The notes below the pieces were generated by a model. That model saw only the letters and a list, made by a program, of their open reading frames with translations, had not been told where the DNA came from and did no database searches. A stretch of DNA of 64,000 bases, taken from assembly GCA_029532415.1 (NCBI GenBank), contig JAQOTA010000050.1:5270001-5334000 (forward strand). Direction: 5' to 3'. Position 1 is the stretch's first letter. Each line of letters opens with the position of its first letter. This DNA comes from Marasmius tenuissimus (Eukaryota; Basidiomycota; Agaricomycetes; Agaricales; Marasmiaceae). Positions 10,473-23,300 of the stretch are shown here, one piece after another. The translations under genes and the position numbers were made by a program.

Positions 10473-11504
10473 CTCAAGGATAATCGGACCGAGCTACGGC
10501 GTACCTCCTGACGGTTTCAATCCAAGGTTTCTGATACGTCGAGTACCAGATGTCCGTGGTAGACAGCGAGGTTGCCCAGACTCAACGCCAGCTTAGACTG
10601 AATGCCAAGCTCTATATTGCACTTTAAATTCAGCCATTAGCTGGGAAAACGGATGAGTGATTGAATCTCGTACATACCTGGGCCATCACACTCGAACCTC
10701 TATCCTGCGTCCACATAGAATTCCATGCGTGGTTCCAGAAGCCCTCATCAATAGTTTAAATGATTTGAGACCCTCGTAAAGAGAATGAGAGGAACAGGCT
10801 ACGAAGCCGGAGGGTTTGCTCATCAGAGATCGATGGACACCGACACGGCTTGTCCAGTATGTGTCTGACAGCGAAAGAACGAGGAAGGGACCGGCCAAGG
10901 GTAATAGTGGACTGAGGTATGTGGTTTAAACCTGCCCTCAAGTCGGAATCGGCCCGTCGCTATCCCGGGTGCAAACCCAGCGATGAGAGCACAAGGGGTT
11001 GGACCGGGACCAGGACAGACTTCACTCCCGACTACCACTTTGTCCTGGCGCCCTCAGACCCTATCTTTGCAATGCCTCGGATCTTGCTCTCAAGTCCCAG
11101 TTCAACTTACCAACTGAGGGACAGGCTCAAAGTAGAAATCGTGAATCTTCTCGTCAACATCCTCTGAATATTACATGTTCCTTTGCAGATCCAAGATCAG
11201 CGAACGGGTTAAAACAAGAGGAGAAAAGCTCAGACAGGAGACCAGAAGAGGGTCGAGCTCAGGAGAACGAAGACGCAAGTGTAGCTGCGAAATGTTATGG
11301 GCATCGGGACTGGAGACGGCGAGGGAGATCCGTGTTATGAGCTGGCGGTGGAGGTCACAATGAGGGAATGATTCTTTGTTTCTTGAACGTGAGTGAGCCG
11401 TTTTGTTTCCCCCATTTCTATCCAGTCTCGCTGTCTCATTCCCTTCACTATCTTTTAGCCCGCTGGTCGCTCTGGTATCGACCTCATACTGGATCACGCT
11501 TGGA

Positions 11505-11595
11505 ACGTCTCAGCACCCAAATCGTCCATTGGCAACGTTGGACGTCAGGGACAACGAGCAAATGGGCTTTGTCAGTGGCCGCAGCGTTGACTATC
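11505..11595 (-). pseudogene. VNAAATDKAHLLVV exon remnant
   Basis: The minus strand reads VVVIVNAAATDKAHLLVVPD. The same signature (VVxxVNAAxADKAxLLVVxDxH) recurs near 31800-31860, 40065-40130, 44270-44335 and 55785-55850, upstream of family copies B, C and D and at one orphan site. It marks the co-duplicated second locus. Function unknown. Confidence 0.4.
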
Positions 11596-11639
11596 ACCAC
11601 CACCCGATCATCAATCGCCTGACATGGCACTCGTTGACG

Positions 11640-13180
11640 ACGAAGATCACTTGCTATCTAGCTTTGGTCTAACCTATCAAGATTTCTAGCTCTCTACCTT
11701 CATCTCTCTTCAAGTCGGCCCCTTTCTGCAACTTTTTATTCTTGGCTTTGTCTCTCCCAGCGGTCCATCGACCCAGGCGAACACCGTAAAGCCTCTCTCC
11801 GAATATACGATACCGAATCAAACTGCCCATTCTAGACTCTAAGAACTCAAAGGGGATAACTTGAGATGTTGGAAAGGAGAATTCCAGTGTTTCTCGGGCA
11901 ATATACCTGGTGAATCGTCGCAGCGGGATTCAAATAAAGGACTATGCAACAAAGGCAAGTATCTTGCTATATTCGTCGTGTTCGATGCTGATTTTCATCT
12001 CTAGGAAGCCTCCTGGTAGCTCTACCGAGCCGCGAGCATCACTAACCGAAACTGGACCCGAAGGTACGATGTCCATGAATCTCTCTCTCTCTCTTTAGCT
12101 CCATAGCATCGTTTCGGTAACACGATTGTTCACTCTTCGACGAATACCTCGAGGCTGAGTATAGCAGAGTGCTACTATGTCAGTCTCACTGACATTTGAT
12201 GGAATTCTGTTGTCGACGCCACAGATGAATAGACGTTAACAAGAACGTGCCGGTGGCCATTTCTCGAGGGCGTTTCGCTGGTCAGATCCGAGCCGGAAGG
12301 ACGCATTTCCGCTGCTATTAGCACATCAACTCACAGAAAACTCTCAGTAGTGTCAGCACCCGTTCAACGTTCACGCGCGCTCAGCTTCAAGTCAAACTTT
12401 CATAGATCTTTCCCCCTCTCATAACCTCTGAATATTCTTATTTCGCCTTCTCCTGCGCTTCACAACGAGCCTGATTGGGGCCAACGAGTGCTCTCTCATT
12501 ATGCAGCAATCTACCCTACCGAGTTTCATTACGACTGGGTGCCCGTATGTTCAAAGTTGACTCTGTAACTTCGTAACTCGTTACGCTGCCATGCCCAATA
12601 CAGGGAAATCGCACCTCCGCCAGACTTCATTTTGCCTTTGTAATCTAAGTGACCACCAACGAATCATAGTGGTTGGCACTACAATGTTACGGCCGAAGAG
12701 CCTCATGGACGTTCTGGTTACCATCCCGTTTACCCCACTCACTCTGACCGACAGTGACCATGCCTAGTATTATGCGGTTGCTGGAGCCATCATTGGCATT
12801 AGGCTCGCGATGGAATAGATCCGCCTTCGAGCTCGGACCAATGCTCGGAGTCTAAGCAGCGCCGGAGATTATCAGCACTCAGTGAGTCTTTTAGACGAAA
12901 AGACTCACTGAAATCACTGAGCGCATCTTCCAAAATAATCAGAGCGCATGTGAGCCTTCATTCGAGTCTAGGGAAGTTTCGAGGTCTCAAAGAGTACACA
13001 GTTACGTTTCGCCCTTGGGGTAAATATGGGATGAGAGGCGAGGTAGCCGACAGGCTTTCCATGGTTTTGAGTAACCCGGACGGGCTTGCAAGGAACCAAT
13101 CCGAAGCTTAGGATCATGGTATCAGTTGTGAATGAGAACTCCTGTCCAACCCACACTGTGAGTTCGTGAAGTCTACCGTT
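11640..13180. other. No gene seen
   Basis: Only short open frames, a (CT)n tract near 12085, and a short segment near 12860-12930 (AGACTCACTGAAATCACTGAG) that resembles one near 43740-43825. I see nothing that supports a gene. Confidence 0.4.
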
Positions 13181-13960
13181 CGTCCTTGTACTTACTGTAC
13201 TTCTGCCTCTAGTTATAGTTGATACGAGTCGTATCCGAGCTGTCTAAGTCTCGAAGGGACGACTTCAGATAGCTTATTCTATTACTTGTCTGTTCTCGCT
13301 GGTGGGGAGTCGGCTGGTCAGAGCAAACACGACATTTCTACTAACTTTTACTTCTCTTTCGTAACGGTTCACTCGGACCTCAGGCCTCACTATCCAGTGC
13401 CCAAAAGGTCGAAAGGCTGACGCTGTTCGTGAGAAGTCTACAAAAGCCACAGTTGGCTTTGCATGTGGTTGGAGCACATAAAGCTTCCATAACATCCAGG
13501 TCTGGCTTTTCCCGAGCAGTCCTATCCCAATATCTAGCACACACTGGGACCCACAAGCCTTGCCTGCGCCTCTGACTATCCCGGTCCCATATTCATCTAA
13601 CCGGCAACTGGTCTCGAGGCCCTCAAATCGAGTTCCATTCGTAAATTTGAGAACGATACGTTCAGCGGGCAGACCCAGATGTTGATAATTTTATGCGTAC
13701 ATTGATCAATCACCGCCAGGTCAACTTGTGGCCCGTACTACAAGGAATTTCATTCGACCGTCATTCTTCTCTGAGCACTAGGAGACATACTGTACTGTAT
13801 TCCCAAATCGCAGACTGACTTCACCGTCCCGGGTTGACAAGCGATGCCACCAACCCAGAAATAACTTGACGGAAACGTCGCCGGCGTCCCCTTGAGGTCA
13901 GTATGTCAAAGGAGGCTAATGATAACAATAGAGATTATGATACAACGAGAATAAGAAACA
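13180..13960. repeat. Shared 3' flank segment (R2) downstream of copy A
   Basis: Similar over about 0.8 kb to 26180-26970 (after copy B) and 61190-61990 (after copy E), with partial copies near 56040-56220 and 57000-57450. A recognisable core on the plus strand is CACAC-x-GGGACCCACA near 13540. On the minus strand it has an open segment like VLKFTNGTRFEGLET that is partly kept in the other copies, so it may descend from an exon. The end next to copy A (13900-13960, GTATGTCAAAGGAGG) is the probable 3' UTR of the family gene. Confidence 0.55.
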
Positions 13961-14128
13961 CGAAAACAGGTGGGCGGTAGATACACTATACATAAATCTT
14001 CTAGATATGCGAATCAAACTATGAATACCATACAAGTGATTAAACCATCCGTGAAATACAAGACAACCGAGACGACAATCTCTCAAAGTTGTCAACCCGA
14101 ACACGATCTTCAAACCTTAATTAGTCCA

Positions 14129-17100
14129 TTACCACCCCAAAGCACCGTTCCTCTCCCCAGATTCACCACTCGTCTCGTTCCAAGAAAGCAGCTGTGTCGA
14201 CTGCATCGGAGGATCGAATGTATATTGTTGAGGATAATCGGCTGGTGCGTTCCAAGATTGGTGAGAAACGAGAGGGTCAACGCCGTTGGGAATGAGCATC
14301 GAAGCATAACCCTGAGACGTATCCGCGGAAAACGGAACGTGAGTCTGAGCGTGAGTAGTCGAATTGGACGGGTAGTAGGCAGCTCTGGGCGGGGAGAAGG
14401 GCGAGTTGGACGATGGATCGTGGTGGACTAAAGCAGGGTTCCAATGCTCTTGAGGAGCAAATGAGCCGGGGAAGAGCGAGGGATAACTCGGGTCATGCAT
14501 ATGAGACGTAGGCACAACAAAGCTGGAGGGTGTGCTGGGCCGTCGTAGAATGTGTTTACAGCACCCGATGTTTTGACCTGGGACGTCCCCAACCACCCGG
14601 TACTCTGATCAGCACCAATATTGTATCTAGGTGCATCGGCGACGGCATTGACACCTGCGTAAACACTCGGAGGGGTATAGTTCAAGTCCATCATGCTTGT
14701 GGTGAGGTCGCTGGCCGAGTTGGCAATCTCAGCACTGCTGTACGCGTTGAAGGGCGGCAGTGCATCGAAATAGGTTGCCGCCGCTGTACTTTGTGACAGT
14801 TCGGGCCATCCTCGTGGCTGGAGATGGGAAAATGATAGATTGGACGTGGTATGAAATGGCATGTTCATACCACGCGAAGCGGACGGCACATCTCGCAACG
14901 AGGGACCTGCGGGGTGAGAGGGATAGTGACATGGCAGTTGATTGCTATGGTAGCAGGGTGGAGCGACCTGCGATTGGTACCCTGAGCGTCGATGAGAATG
15001 ATCCTGGGGATAGAGGTTGACTGGGTCTGCAGAGGGAAAAAACCTGGAGGGAAGCGGTTGCACAGGTCGAGAAGCTTGTCCATCTATCGCTAGGTCTCGG
15101 TCATCGGCAGTATCGTTCTTATGACGAAGTTTCTGAGGATATGTTAGTGATGCACACATCAAGAAAACAGGATCAACAGCGCACCGGTTCTGGATTATTC
15201 CTCTCGGCACCCCCAAATCCCATATCCATTTTTCGACGCTTGTTGGTAGCGCAAATCGAGCTGATAGCGGACTCTCTCCCGGCTTGGTTACTGGCCATAA
15301 AAATCGGGTGCTCAGCCAGTTCTTGCTCCATTGTATGCGATAGACATTCGGAGTCGTTGCCAATGACGGATCCATCAAGGTTATCGGAGTGCTCTGCACC
15401 GAGGTAAGAGTTAGAACGGACAAATGAAGATGGGCACACCTTGATCAACCTCCATGAATCGGTCTACGTGGTGGATGGGTTGAAGGTCGTAGTCACCATA
15501 TCCAAGGTGTCGAGCAAAATCGGGAGTCGTTGGGTCAAAGCTTCTGAGAGTGTGGTATCGACGAATCAACTGGTAGCTGCTGGTGGACCAGAACTTTGAG
15601 CAGGATCTCCAGCCCTTAGCCCCGGGTTCGAGTTGAAGGGGAAGGCCAAAGTTGCGACATGACTCGGGTGAAAGTCGATGTTGACCATCTTCGTGGAAAG
15701 ACCAGAAGTAGAGACGGAATGTTTTGTCGTCGAGGGGGTTGTGGAGAGGTGGATGGACGAAAAGGTAGATTGGCTGCTGGCGTCGTCGTTGGGTTTTGGA
15801 AGGGGTTTCGTCAAGGTGGCCTGACAAGAACACCCTGGGATAGACGAGCTCTGGTCGATGTTAGCTAGTGAAAGAGGGAACACAAACGACGACGTACGAT
15901 ACACACTGAGATCGTCCTCCAACAATATTCCACGAGAATGAAAGATGTTTGATGATTGACAAAGCCAGGCCTCTTCCACGTCCTCGTTCAACTGCAACCA
16001 AAACCAACTGTCAGCATCTTCATCGAGTCGGAATCTACTCGTGATTTTAGACAGAGTGGCCTGTGATTTCCGAGCAGCTCACCTTGTCAATCCATTTTCC
16101 AGCACCTTCCTCTCTACAAAACCATTCCCACCCGTCCAGACGTTGTTTGCAAAGGCGATGGGGGTTGCGGTCAAAGTGGAAAAGATGGTCGGCCGATGGA
16201 AAGATTCAGGCACATTTACGTCACGTTCAGAGTGACCACAAATCGACCCCACAAACGCCCAATCAAATTCCTTTGACTTTTGGCTCGCCAGGAAGCGCAT
16301 GAAAACATCTTCTTGGAGAAGTTCGCTGGTCAAAGGTAGATTCTCCATCTTCAAAATCCACGCGTCCCATATGATATCTGACTCTGGCCCCTGTGGACCT
16401 AGAACGATCTCTCCTTGGGTAGAATCCACCCACAGCTCCTCAGTTTCTGTGTAATCAAGTTTCCGCTGTGTCAATTGCATGATTAAAATTGTTCCGTTTC
16501 AGTACTTCCGCTACTTACCATCAGATTACAGAAATACAATGAACCAAGCTGCCCCAAACTCCTCTTAAAGTGCGAGATCGGTACAAGGCCTACAGAGAAG
16601 ATTGACTTGACCACAGGAATCGCCAGGCACACACACACTCACCGTGCCAAAGGAGCAGTGACGGTACTGTTCCGATGTCAACAGCAAACGCCTGCGCATG
16701 ATTGGACGAACTAAAGGTTCTTAAGCACGCAGGTGAATTTGGAACTCCGCTGGACGTACCGCGCTCGCGAACAATTTCGAAAATCCTCCTCAAAGGCCTA
16801 TAATCAAACTCTTTCTTTAATTGCTCCGCCCCTTGAAGTGTACAAAGCTCACCCTGCGCGCATCTGGCCCACTATAAGTCACCGATGTAAACGTGCCATC
16901 TGTCCCAATCACTTTCACAGCACAGATGGTTTTCTTGGCGGTCGGACTACGGGGTCCCCACCATCTTTCCCCCACTTCCCTGGGACGACGATACTCCGTG
17001 ACACAAACATCCTCAAGCCGGTAAAAATCGCCGCTCTTGACGTTCCGATACTGGATGGAGGATACATGTAAGCCCTCGAGCTCTCCACTTTCCAGTCAGC

Positions 17101-17372
17101 CTGTAACTCACGTCGTCAAATTCGGTATGTTCCTTCTCTTCTCGCTGGATGATCTGGTTGACCTGGTTTCCGTTAACGTGAACAACCATCGTCGTAGTCG
17201 TCAAAGACGAGCCATTTCCCGGGGCTGCTGCCACATGCCCATTAGTGGAGGACGAAGCTATCATCTCAGTTGACATGCGACTGCTGTGATAGTTGTGCTG
17301 GTCGCCTTGAACATGGCTAAAGATCCCGCCAGATATCGAAGGTCTCTGCGCATTTGGAAAGAACGTTGACAT
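14129..17372 (-). pseudogene. Copy A: ISGG-motif family gene with frameshifted tail
   Basis: Starts at the ATG complementary to 17370-17372. Main exons: 17372-17112 (MSTFFPNAQ, ISGG, FSHVQGDQHNYH), 17050-16853 (YRNVKSGDFYRLEDV to YSGPDARR), 16797-16760 and 16710-16643 (FEEDFRN..., SLLLWH), 16588-16519 (LVPISHFKRS), 16465-16083 (ELWVDSTQGEIVLGPQGPES to VLENGLTR), about 16045-15895, about 15850-15440 (PIYLFVHPP, LYFWSFHEDGQHRLSPESC, SFDPTTPDFARHLG), about 15395-15185 (KRRKMD basic cluster) and 15132 onward (Pro/Ser/Tyr-rich tail). It belongs to an Agaricomycete-specific family that I recognise from other mushrooms but that has no assigned function. Compared with copies B and E, about 60-80 bases are missing near 14545. 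This shifts the frame: the tail stops at 14428, while the original frame (YPQQYTFDPPMQ) stays readable to 14129. The N-terminal 80% is intact, so a truncated protein may still be made. Confidence 0.75.
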
Positions 17373-17445
17373 GGGTGCCGAAGAATGAAGGAAGGAGAAA
17401 GGGAAAAGAGGGCGTAGGGTGACAACAAATGGCAAGTTGAGGACG

Positions 17446-17455
17446 CTTATAATAC
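17446..17455 (-). promoter_or_regulatory. TATA-like box of copy A
   Basis: The minus strand reads GTATTATAAG about 75 bases before the ATG. The same position is AATATAAA in copies B and D and TTTAAATA in copy C, so a TATA-type core promoter is conserved across the family. Confidence 0.5.
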
Positions 17456-17539
17456 AAGCAACACACCGCTGACACGCCTTTGAGCTAAATCAGTATATAG
17501 CGCCAAAAACACGCGTCTTCCGTCCGCCTCTTGAGAGTT

Positions 17540-17555
17540 CTCCCAACTGAGCTAC
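17540..17555 (-). promoter_or_regulatory. tRNA A-box-like motif upstream of copy A
   Basis: The minus strand reads GTAGCTCAGTTGGGAG about 170 bases before the start codon, the same place as in the other copies. Confidence 0.4.
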
Positions 17556-18113
17556 GTTTCCCATCCGTACCCCTCCCGCTCTCTCTGTTGCCTTGCACTT
17601 CTATCTCACGCATCTCAGACAACCAGGCCACCTCGAATCCATACGACTTTCATCGTGCCTCCAATCCAGAATTGTCGCCAGCGCCATTCGGCCTTCCCAT
17701 GAGCCATATCGATATGAAAAGGTGAGCATTGACATGCTGTTCTCCGGCGCATCATTCTGCACACGATCATGGTTCTATGTAAGAAGAACTCACCGTAGTG
17801 ATACACGCTGCGGGCATGCACCTATTCTCCTTTGTCAAGTTTGTTCTCGTCGGAACAGCCTACGGTGTCCCACTATATTCACATACAAGGCTTTTCTCTA
17901 GTCCAGTCTTCGGAATCTGGCTCGACGATGTTGAGGAAGTGACATGGAGACCGTTGGGTTAGAGAAAAAGGCTTCACTCAAGATCGCACCTTGAACGAGA
18001 CGCTCGAGTGCCACTTACTGTACGAGTTCTATATTTCAGGCAATCACCCACATGCCTTTCGAACGAAAATAGGATGAAGGCACTAAATCACGCGTACCCC
18101 AGTTTCCGTCAAC

Positions 18114-18245
18114 ATGTCGCCCATCCAAACCGTTCAGTCCATTCCCCCATCCCTCTCTTCCGTCGATGTACACTTGGTCCTCGAATACATCACCTTTTAT
18201 ACCATCGCCGTTGACCTACAGAATGCTTTCGTTCGACTGTCTTGA
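18114..18245 (+). CDS. Small conserved ORF, 43 aa
   Basis: Begins MSPIQTVQSIPPSLSSVDVH and continues LVLEYITFYTI. The first 30 residues are almost unchanged at 54553-54705 (50 aa), and a decayed form lies in copy 1 near 9148. It could be the first exon of a plus-strand gene divergent from the ISGG-family gene, or chance conservation within a recent duplication. No known domain. Confidence 0.3.
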   Translation: MSPIQTVQSIPPSLSSVDVHLVLEYITFYTIAVDLQNAFVRLS

Positions 18246-18924
18246 GAGAGGTTGCGGATTCACGATAACCCTAAGCTGTGCGTCCTATGCATGTGGCGTT
18301 CGTCGATATCAAAACCAAATAGAAGAACGAAATGCTGTAGGCTGGCGCTTCAGTCTTTGTGTTCGATACGATCATGAGAACAGTCATAATAACGCACGGC
18401 AAACACGTTCCTTCTCACTCAAGTCCGAGTTCGTCTGAAGAACCCTCGAATAACGCAAACGGTTCACATGCGAAGCGGCCAGCTCTTCACTCCAACCCTC
18501 AAGCCTCGAGATATTTCAGTAGTTATAGCGAGCCAATACCTGGGACCCCAGTCAGCCTGTAGTCGAGCGAATCCTCGCATACCGCTCGAGATGCGACACC
18601 TGACAATGGTTTTCACAAGCTGAGCGGCATCTTGGGCGTCACGGTAACTTTCCATCGATGGGGTGGGAAGCTTCCAAGTACGGGCGTTGACCGTTCTACT
18701 TGCCAGCAAACCAAGGAACGGCTGATGAGCTTCAAAGCGTGACCAAAGAATCTCGGTCAGTAGGACGAAATTTCCTTGGACAATGAAGGGCGTCATCCTG
18801 CTAGAGAATAATCTGAGTCCAACGTGATGCAGGGCCGATAGACCCTGACTTTGAGCTCGACAGACCGGGGGGTTCATGGTGAAGAACAAGTGTTCTTCCG
18901 GGGCACAATAAGTCCCGAAGGATA

Positions 18925-19245
18925 TTAAGTATCCAACTTGCAGGAGGGGGGAGATGCTTGCAATGGACAACAACCAACATTTTGACTGTCAGGGGTTCGG
19001 GAATTCCAAGAGGCCGTTGAAAGGAGACGATTATTGTTCAGGGGAGCTTGGCTGAACGACAGAGCTTTGTTCTTCTTCTTTTGAGTACACTTGAGGTGAT
19101 CTCGCAATCGTAGGAGACAATCAGAAGCTGTATCTAAGGTGTCACTGTACGGTCCGAGTCGCCCCAGCGAACGCATATTGTTTGGAAACGAAGTGTGCCC
19201 CTCGAATTCCCGTCCCTGATACCAATCGGTATCGTAGCTAAGCAA
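18925..19245 (-). pseudogene. REFEGH locus remnant, copy 2
   Basis: Identical in sequence to part of 9951-10472 across the shared 564 base tract. Just upstream, the W codon of the VKW motif is a stop (TAG), so the frame is shorter than in copy 1. Confidence 0.4.
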
Positions 19246-20334
19246 GTTTTGAGACTGCAGAGCATAGTAGATGAAAAAGTCTAGCCGTAGAATGATGTGC
19301 CTATGGTCTCTCGGAGCAGCCTATTTGACCTCTAACATAACATTCGGCCAGGAGTCGTGGGGACAGGAGGTTTCTGACCGGCGAGCTCTAGGCTGGTACG
19401 GAAACGCTGGTGGCCAGCTTGACTCGAACCTCTATCCTGCGTCCACATAGAATTACATGCGTGGTTCCAGAAGCCCTCATCAATAGTTTAAATGATTTGA
19501 GACCCTCGTAAAGAGAATGAGAGGAACAGGCTACGAAGCCGGAGGGTTTGCTCATCAGAGATCGATGTACACCGACACGGCTTGTCCAGTATGTGTCTGA
19601 CAGCGAAAGAACGAGGAAGAGACCGGTCAACAGTAATAGTGGACCGAGGTATGTGGTTTAAACCTGCCCTAAAGTCCGAATCGGCCCGTCGCTATCCGGG
19701 GTGCAAAGCCCAGCGACGAGAGCACAAGGGGTTGGACCGGGACCAGGACAGACTTCACTCCCGACTACCACTTCGTCCTGACACCCTCAATTCTCTATCC
19801 TTGCAATGTCTCAAATCTTGCTCTCTAAAGTCCCAGCTCAACTTCCTAACTGAAGGACAGGCTCAAGGTAGAAATCACGGATATTCCCGTCAACATCCTT
19901 CGAATATCGCATCTTCCTTGGCGAGTCCAAGATCAGCGAACGGGTCAAAACAAAAGGAGACAAATTCATACAAGAGATCAGAAGAGCGTCGAGCGAAAGA
20001 GAACGAAGATGCAAGTGTAGCTGCGAGATTTTCTGGGTATCGGGACTGGAGACGGTGACGAGAAATCCATGTTATAAGCTAGAGGTCGCAATGAGGGAAC
20101 GATTCCTCAATTTTTGAGTGTAAGTAGACCATTTTTTTTCACCCATTGCTGTTCACTCTTACTACTCTCTCATCGCTCTCACTATCTTTTTAGCCCGCTG
20201 GTCGTTCTGGTATCCACCTCATACTGGATTACGCTTGGAACGTAGCCTCGGTACCCAAATTGTCCAACGAATCGGATTCAATATAGCTGGCGCCACACCA
20301 AATTTGAAGGTGGGTCGGGGGCCCCAACCTACCT

Positions 20335-20338
<4 letters not shown>

Positions 20339-20370
<32 letters not shown>

Positions 20371-23300
20371 GAGGAGCGTTTTGGCCTTCCCCATTATCTT
20401 AAGTCCGGTTCGGGCCCGCTGATTTTGAGGGTTTTCACCCCAAGTATTCGCAAGTATCACTAATCCAATAGCCGTTTATGTCCAGAAATCCCTTTTTCTC
20501 CCCGAGGAAATGCTTTACGCACGATTCAGTGTGGGGCTCGAGCTCGTTTCCTTCTCGGCCTTCGGCCGGTCTTTTTCGTTTGTTCAGTCTCTATACCCAC
20601 TAAAACCCCGGATACAGTGCTCATCCAATCATCTGGTAGGCTCTCCTCGTTTGCTAGCGTGTCTTTCCACGTTTCTCTCACGATCTCGCTGCTTATCGCC
20701 CTATTTTCATATTTCTTGTTTGTCGCCCTTCTGTCGATATCTATTCTCGTGTTGATCTCGTTTTTCCACCGGTTGGTTATTTCTTCGGTTGTGAAGGGCT
20801 TGTTCTCGTTTTGTAGTACACGTTCGCATTGCAGCACCCATATGAGGTGCGCTGCTATTGTGAGAAGGATCCGCCAGAGTCTTTCGGCTCCTTTGGCGCT
20901 CTCTTTGGTGTCATTTTCTTTGTTGCATCTCGCTAGTCCGCATCCAATTATTGCGTCGATCCCGGGTGTCCTCCATTCTGGGGTATTCCCCTTGTTTGTC
21001 CATATCTTCCCGGTGAGTTTCCAGATTTCCTTCTGTCCTGGTGACTCGCATTCAGTTAATATGTGGGTCATTGATTCGGTCTTCCCGAAGCAGTGTTTGC
21101 ATTCAGCGTTGGCTTTGACTTCTGGCTTGTTCCCATCCCTGTTCCACTTGTCGCCTACCATGAAAGCGTCATGGGCCGTCATCCATAAGAAGTGGTAGTG
21201 TTTCTTTGATATGTCTTTGTTTTTCATCGACTTCCAGATTTTCTCGCTCGTCGGCGTGTAGTTGAAGAGTTCTTCAGTCTGAGCTTTTGTTAGCTCTAGA
21301 GACCGTTCTGTTCTCTCCCTCTTTTTCTGTTTTGACTTTTTTCTTTTCCGGATTGCGCGGTATGCAGTCTTCTGGTTGATGGCGGATAACATGATTCCGT
21401 GCAGCTCTAGGTTTGGTTCGTCCCATTTGATGTCCTCTTCTTGTGCCGGTTGGGTAAGGCTTGATTTTGCGAGGGTCTGTGCTTGTTTCATTTCTTCTCC
21501 GCCCATGTCTTTTGGGTCTATTCTCGTTATCCAGGTGCTTGCTTTCCTTCCTCTGACTATTTGAATGATTGATTTCATTATCTTTCCCGTGTTAACGTCC
21601 AGGTAGTCGCGGTTCTCCAGTGTTACGTATCCTTTGGTCATGAAATTGTGGGCGTGTTTGGACGGGGTGCATATTCTCAGTTCCGTGTCTTCGGGGGTGT
21701 TGATTAGAGCTATTTTGATTGCATATAGCTCTGCACACGCTTTTGTCTGTGGTAGATCTTTCGGGATTCTCTCTCCTGTGTTTTCGGCACTTCCCGGGTT
21801 GTGGTACACCCCGGCTCCTGCCTTTGCGTTTTCTTCCTCGTGTTTTGCACACATTCCGGCTGTTGTTATTGTTCTCGTGTCATTCACTTGTCCAGTGCCT
21901 CTGCTCTGGGCTGTTGGTTTGGGTGGCTCAGTTGTTGCGGGGACCTTCTCTCCTGGCGTGAAGATTCTGAAGGCATCGGTTAGGTTTTTTGCTGAGGTTA
22001 GTTTTGGCTGTACCGGAGTCCATGTTATTCCGTTCACTGACTCCTCTTTTAGCTCCGGATAGTCCTCCTCTAGGTTCTCTCTTGGGTCCCATTTTGTGGG
22101 CAGGGTGCTCAGGAGGCTTTTTGCTTTTGTGGCGCAGGAGTGTGGATGTTCACATCCATATTCTTCATTCATTTGGGTGCATGCTTTGCACTCGCATTCA
22201 TCATGTGGGATGTGGTTTGCTAGCTCCAGCGTTAGTGCGGTGTTCATTGCCTCTCCAACTGTCATTACTTTGTGTTTCTTTAGGAGGCATTTCGCTGCAT
22301 TTCCCGTGTACATTCTGTTCATCTTTTTGTGCGCGGCTATGTGATCCCATATTGGCATTTCCATTTGGGCTTCGCGCGACATTGCTATTCCGTCAAGACA
22401 CATGTCAAACTTCTTTGCAGTTTTTATCATGGCTTTCAGTTCTTGTGGGAGCTTTGATCCCTCGTTTACATTTGGGGACCATTTCTGGAGGAATGGGTCC
22501 ATGAAGATATCCTTATCCGTTCTCGCTCTTTTCTTGGGTACGTGGATTTTGAACAGATCTCTCGCGAAGTTTTGCCATGGTTTCGGGTTTTCTCTATTGT
22601 TGTATCTCATAATCCATTTTATATCGATCGCGTCGTTCCTTGCCCTTAGGTCCCGTATTGCTCTTCCGCCTTCGTTGCGGTCATTGTAAGTTGTTTCTTT
22701 GCTCACGGGGGTACTTGCTTTCTCGCTCCACATGAAAGCGGTCTCTCTTTTTTCGAGTCGTTTTGTGACTGTTTCCGGCATTCTTTGGACTTCAGTGAGA
22801 TATTGGGTTATTCCACATATCGTCATGTCTATTATCAGTTTCCTTCCTTCCATTGTTGGATTGAGTCTGTTCCATCTTTCTAATGCTGCGTCGACCTTGC
22901 TGAGTGTTTTGCTCCATATACCTTCCTTGTCGATGTCGTTACCATACCAGGCCCCTAGGATACGGACGGCTTCTCCTTCCATTGCAATTCGGGTGTCTTC
23001 TGGGATCTTATCATTCTCTGGTGATGGTTGTCTCGTGTTAATCATCTCTTCCCTGTGTTGTTTGGCGCCTATCGGTATGATTTCAGTTTTTTCTTCATTG
23101 AATTTCGCTCTTGACGCTGCACACCATTTCCTCGTGATGGTTCTCAGGTCTTCGAGTTTGTCCGTGTCGCGCATGAATACTGTGGTGTCATCTGCAAACA
23201 TGTTGACTAGGAGTTTGTCTTTGGTTCCGGGGATTGTGTATCCTCTCATGTTGGATTTCCTTATCATCTCCGCTAAGGGCTCAATTGCGAAGTCGAATAG

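Larger units (their letters stand above)
7484..11530. repeat. Segmental duplication block, copy 1
   Basis: Runs in parallel with 17161-20260 (copy 2) and, less closely, 53610-55860 (copy 3). It contains the first exon of the ISGG-family gene, its upstream region and remnants of a second minus-strand locus. Copy 1 differs from copy 2 by the CACTA insertion (8365-9082) and by about 240 bases (10451-10690) that copy 2 lacks. A 564 base tract (9748-10311) is identical to copy 2. Confidence 0.85.
17161..20326. repeat. Segmental duplication block, copy 2
   Basis: Parallel to 7484-11530. It carries the uninterrupted site of the CACTA element (about 18041-18062). It lacks about 240 bases between two ACTCGAA repeats that copy 1 keeps (junction near 19420). 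Its right end is broken by the LINE insertion at 20327. Remnants of the REFEGH locus lie at 18925-19245. Confidence 0.85.

Noticed and set aside
15173..15423. Alternative frame TLMDPSLATTP...WDLGVPRGIIQNR as the true exon frame
   Set aside because: The other frame has the conserved acidic and basic pattern (NKRRKMD) shared with the divergent second block in copies C and D, and its splice phases fit. The open alternative is reported as a finding instead.
20339..20369. T-rich run as a terminator or promoter element
   Set aside because: It is the poly(A) tail of the minus-strand LINE, adjacent to the target duplication.
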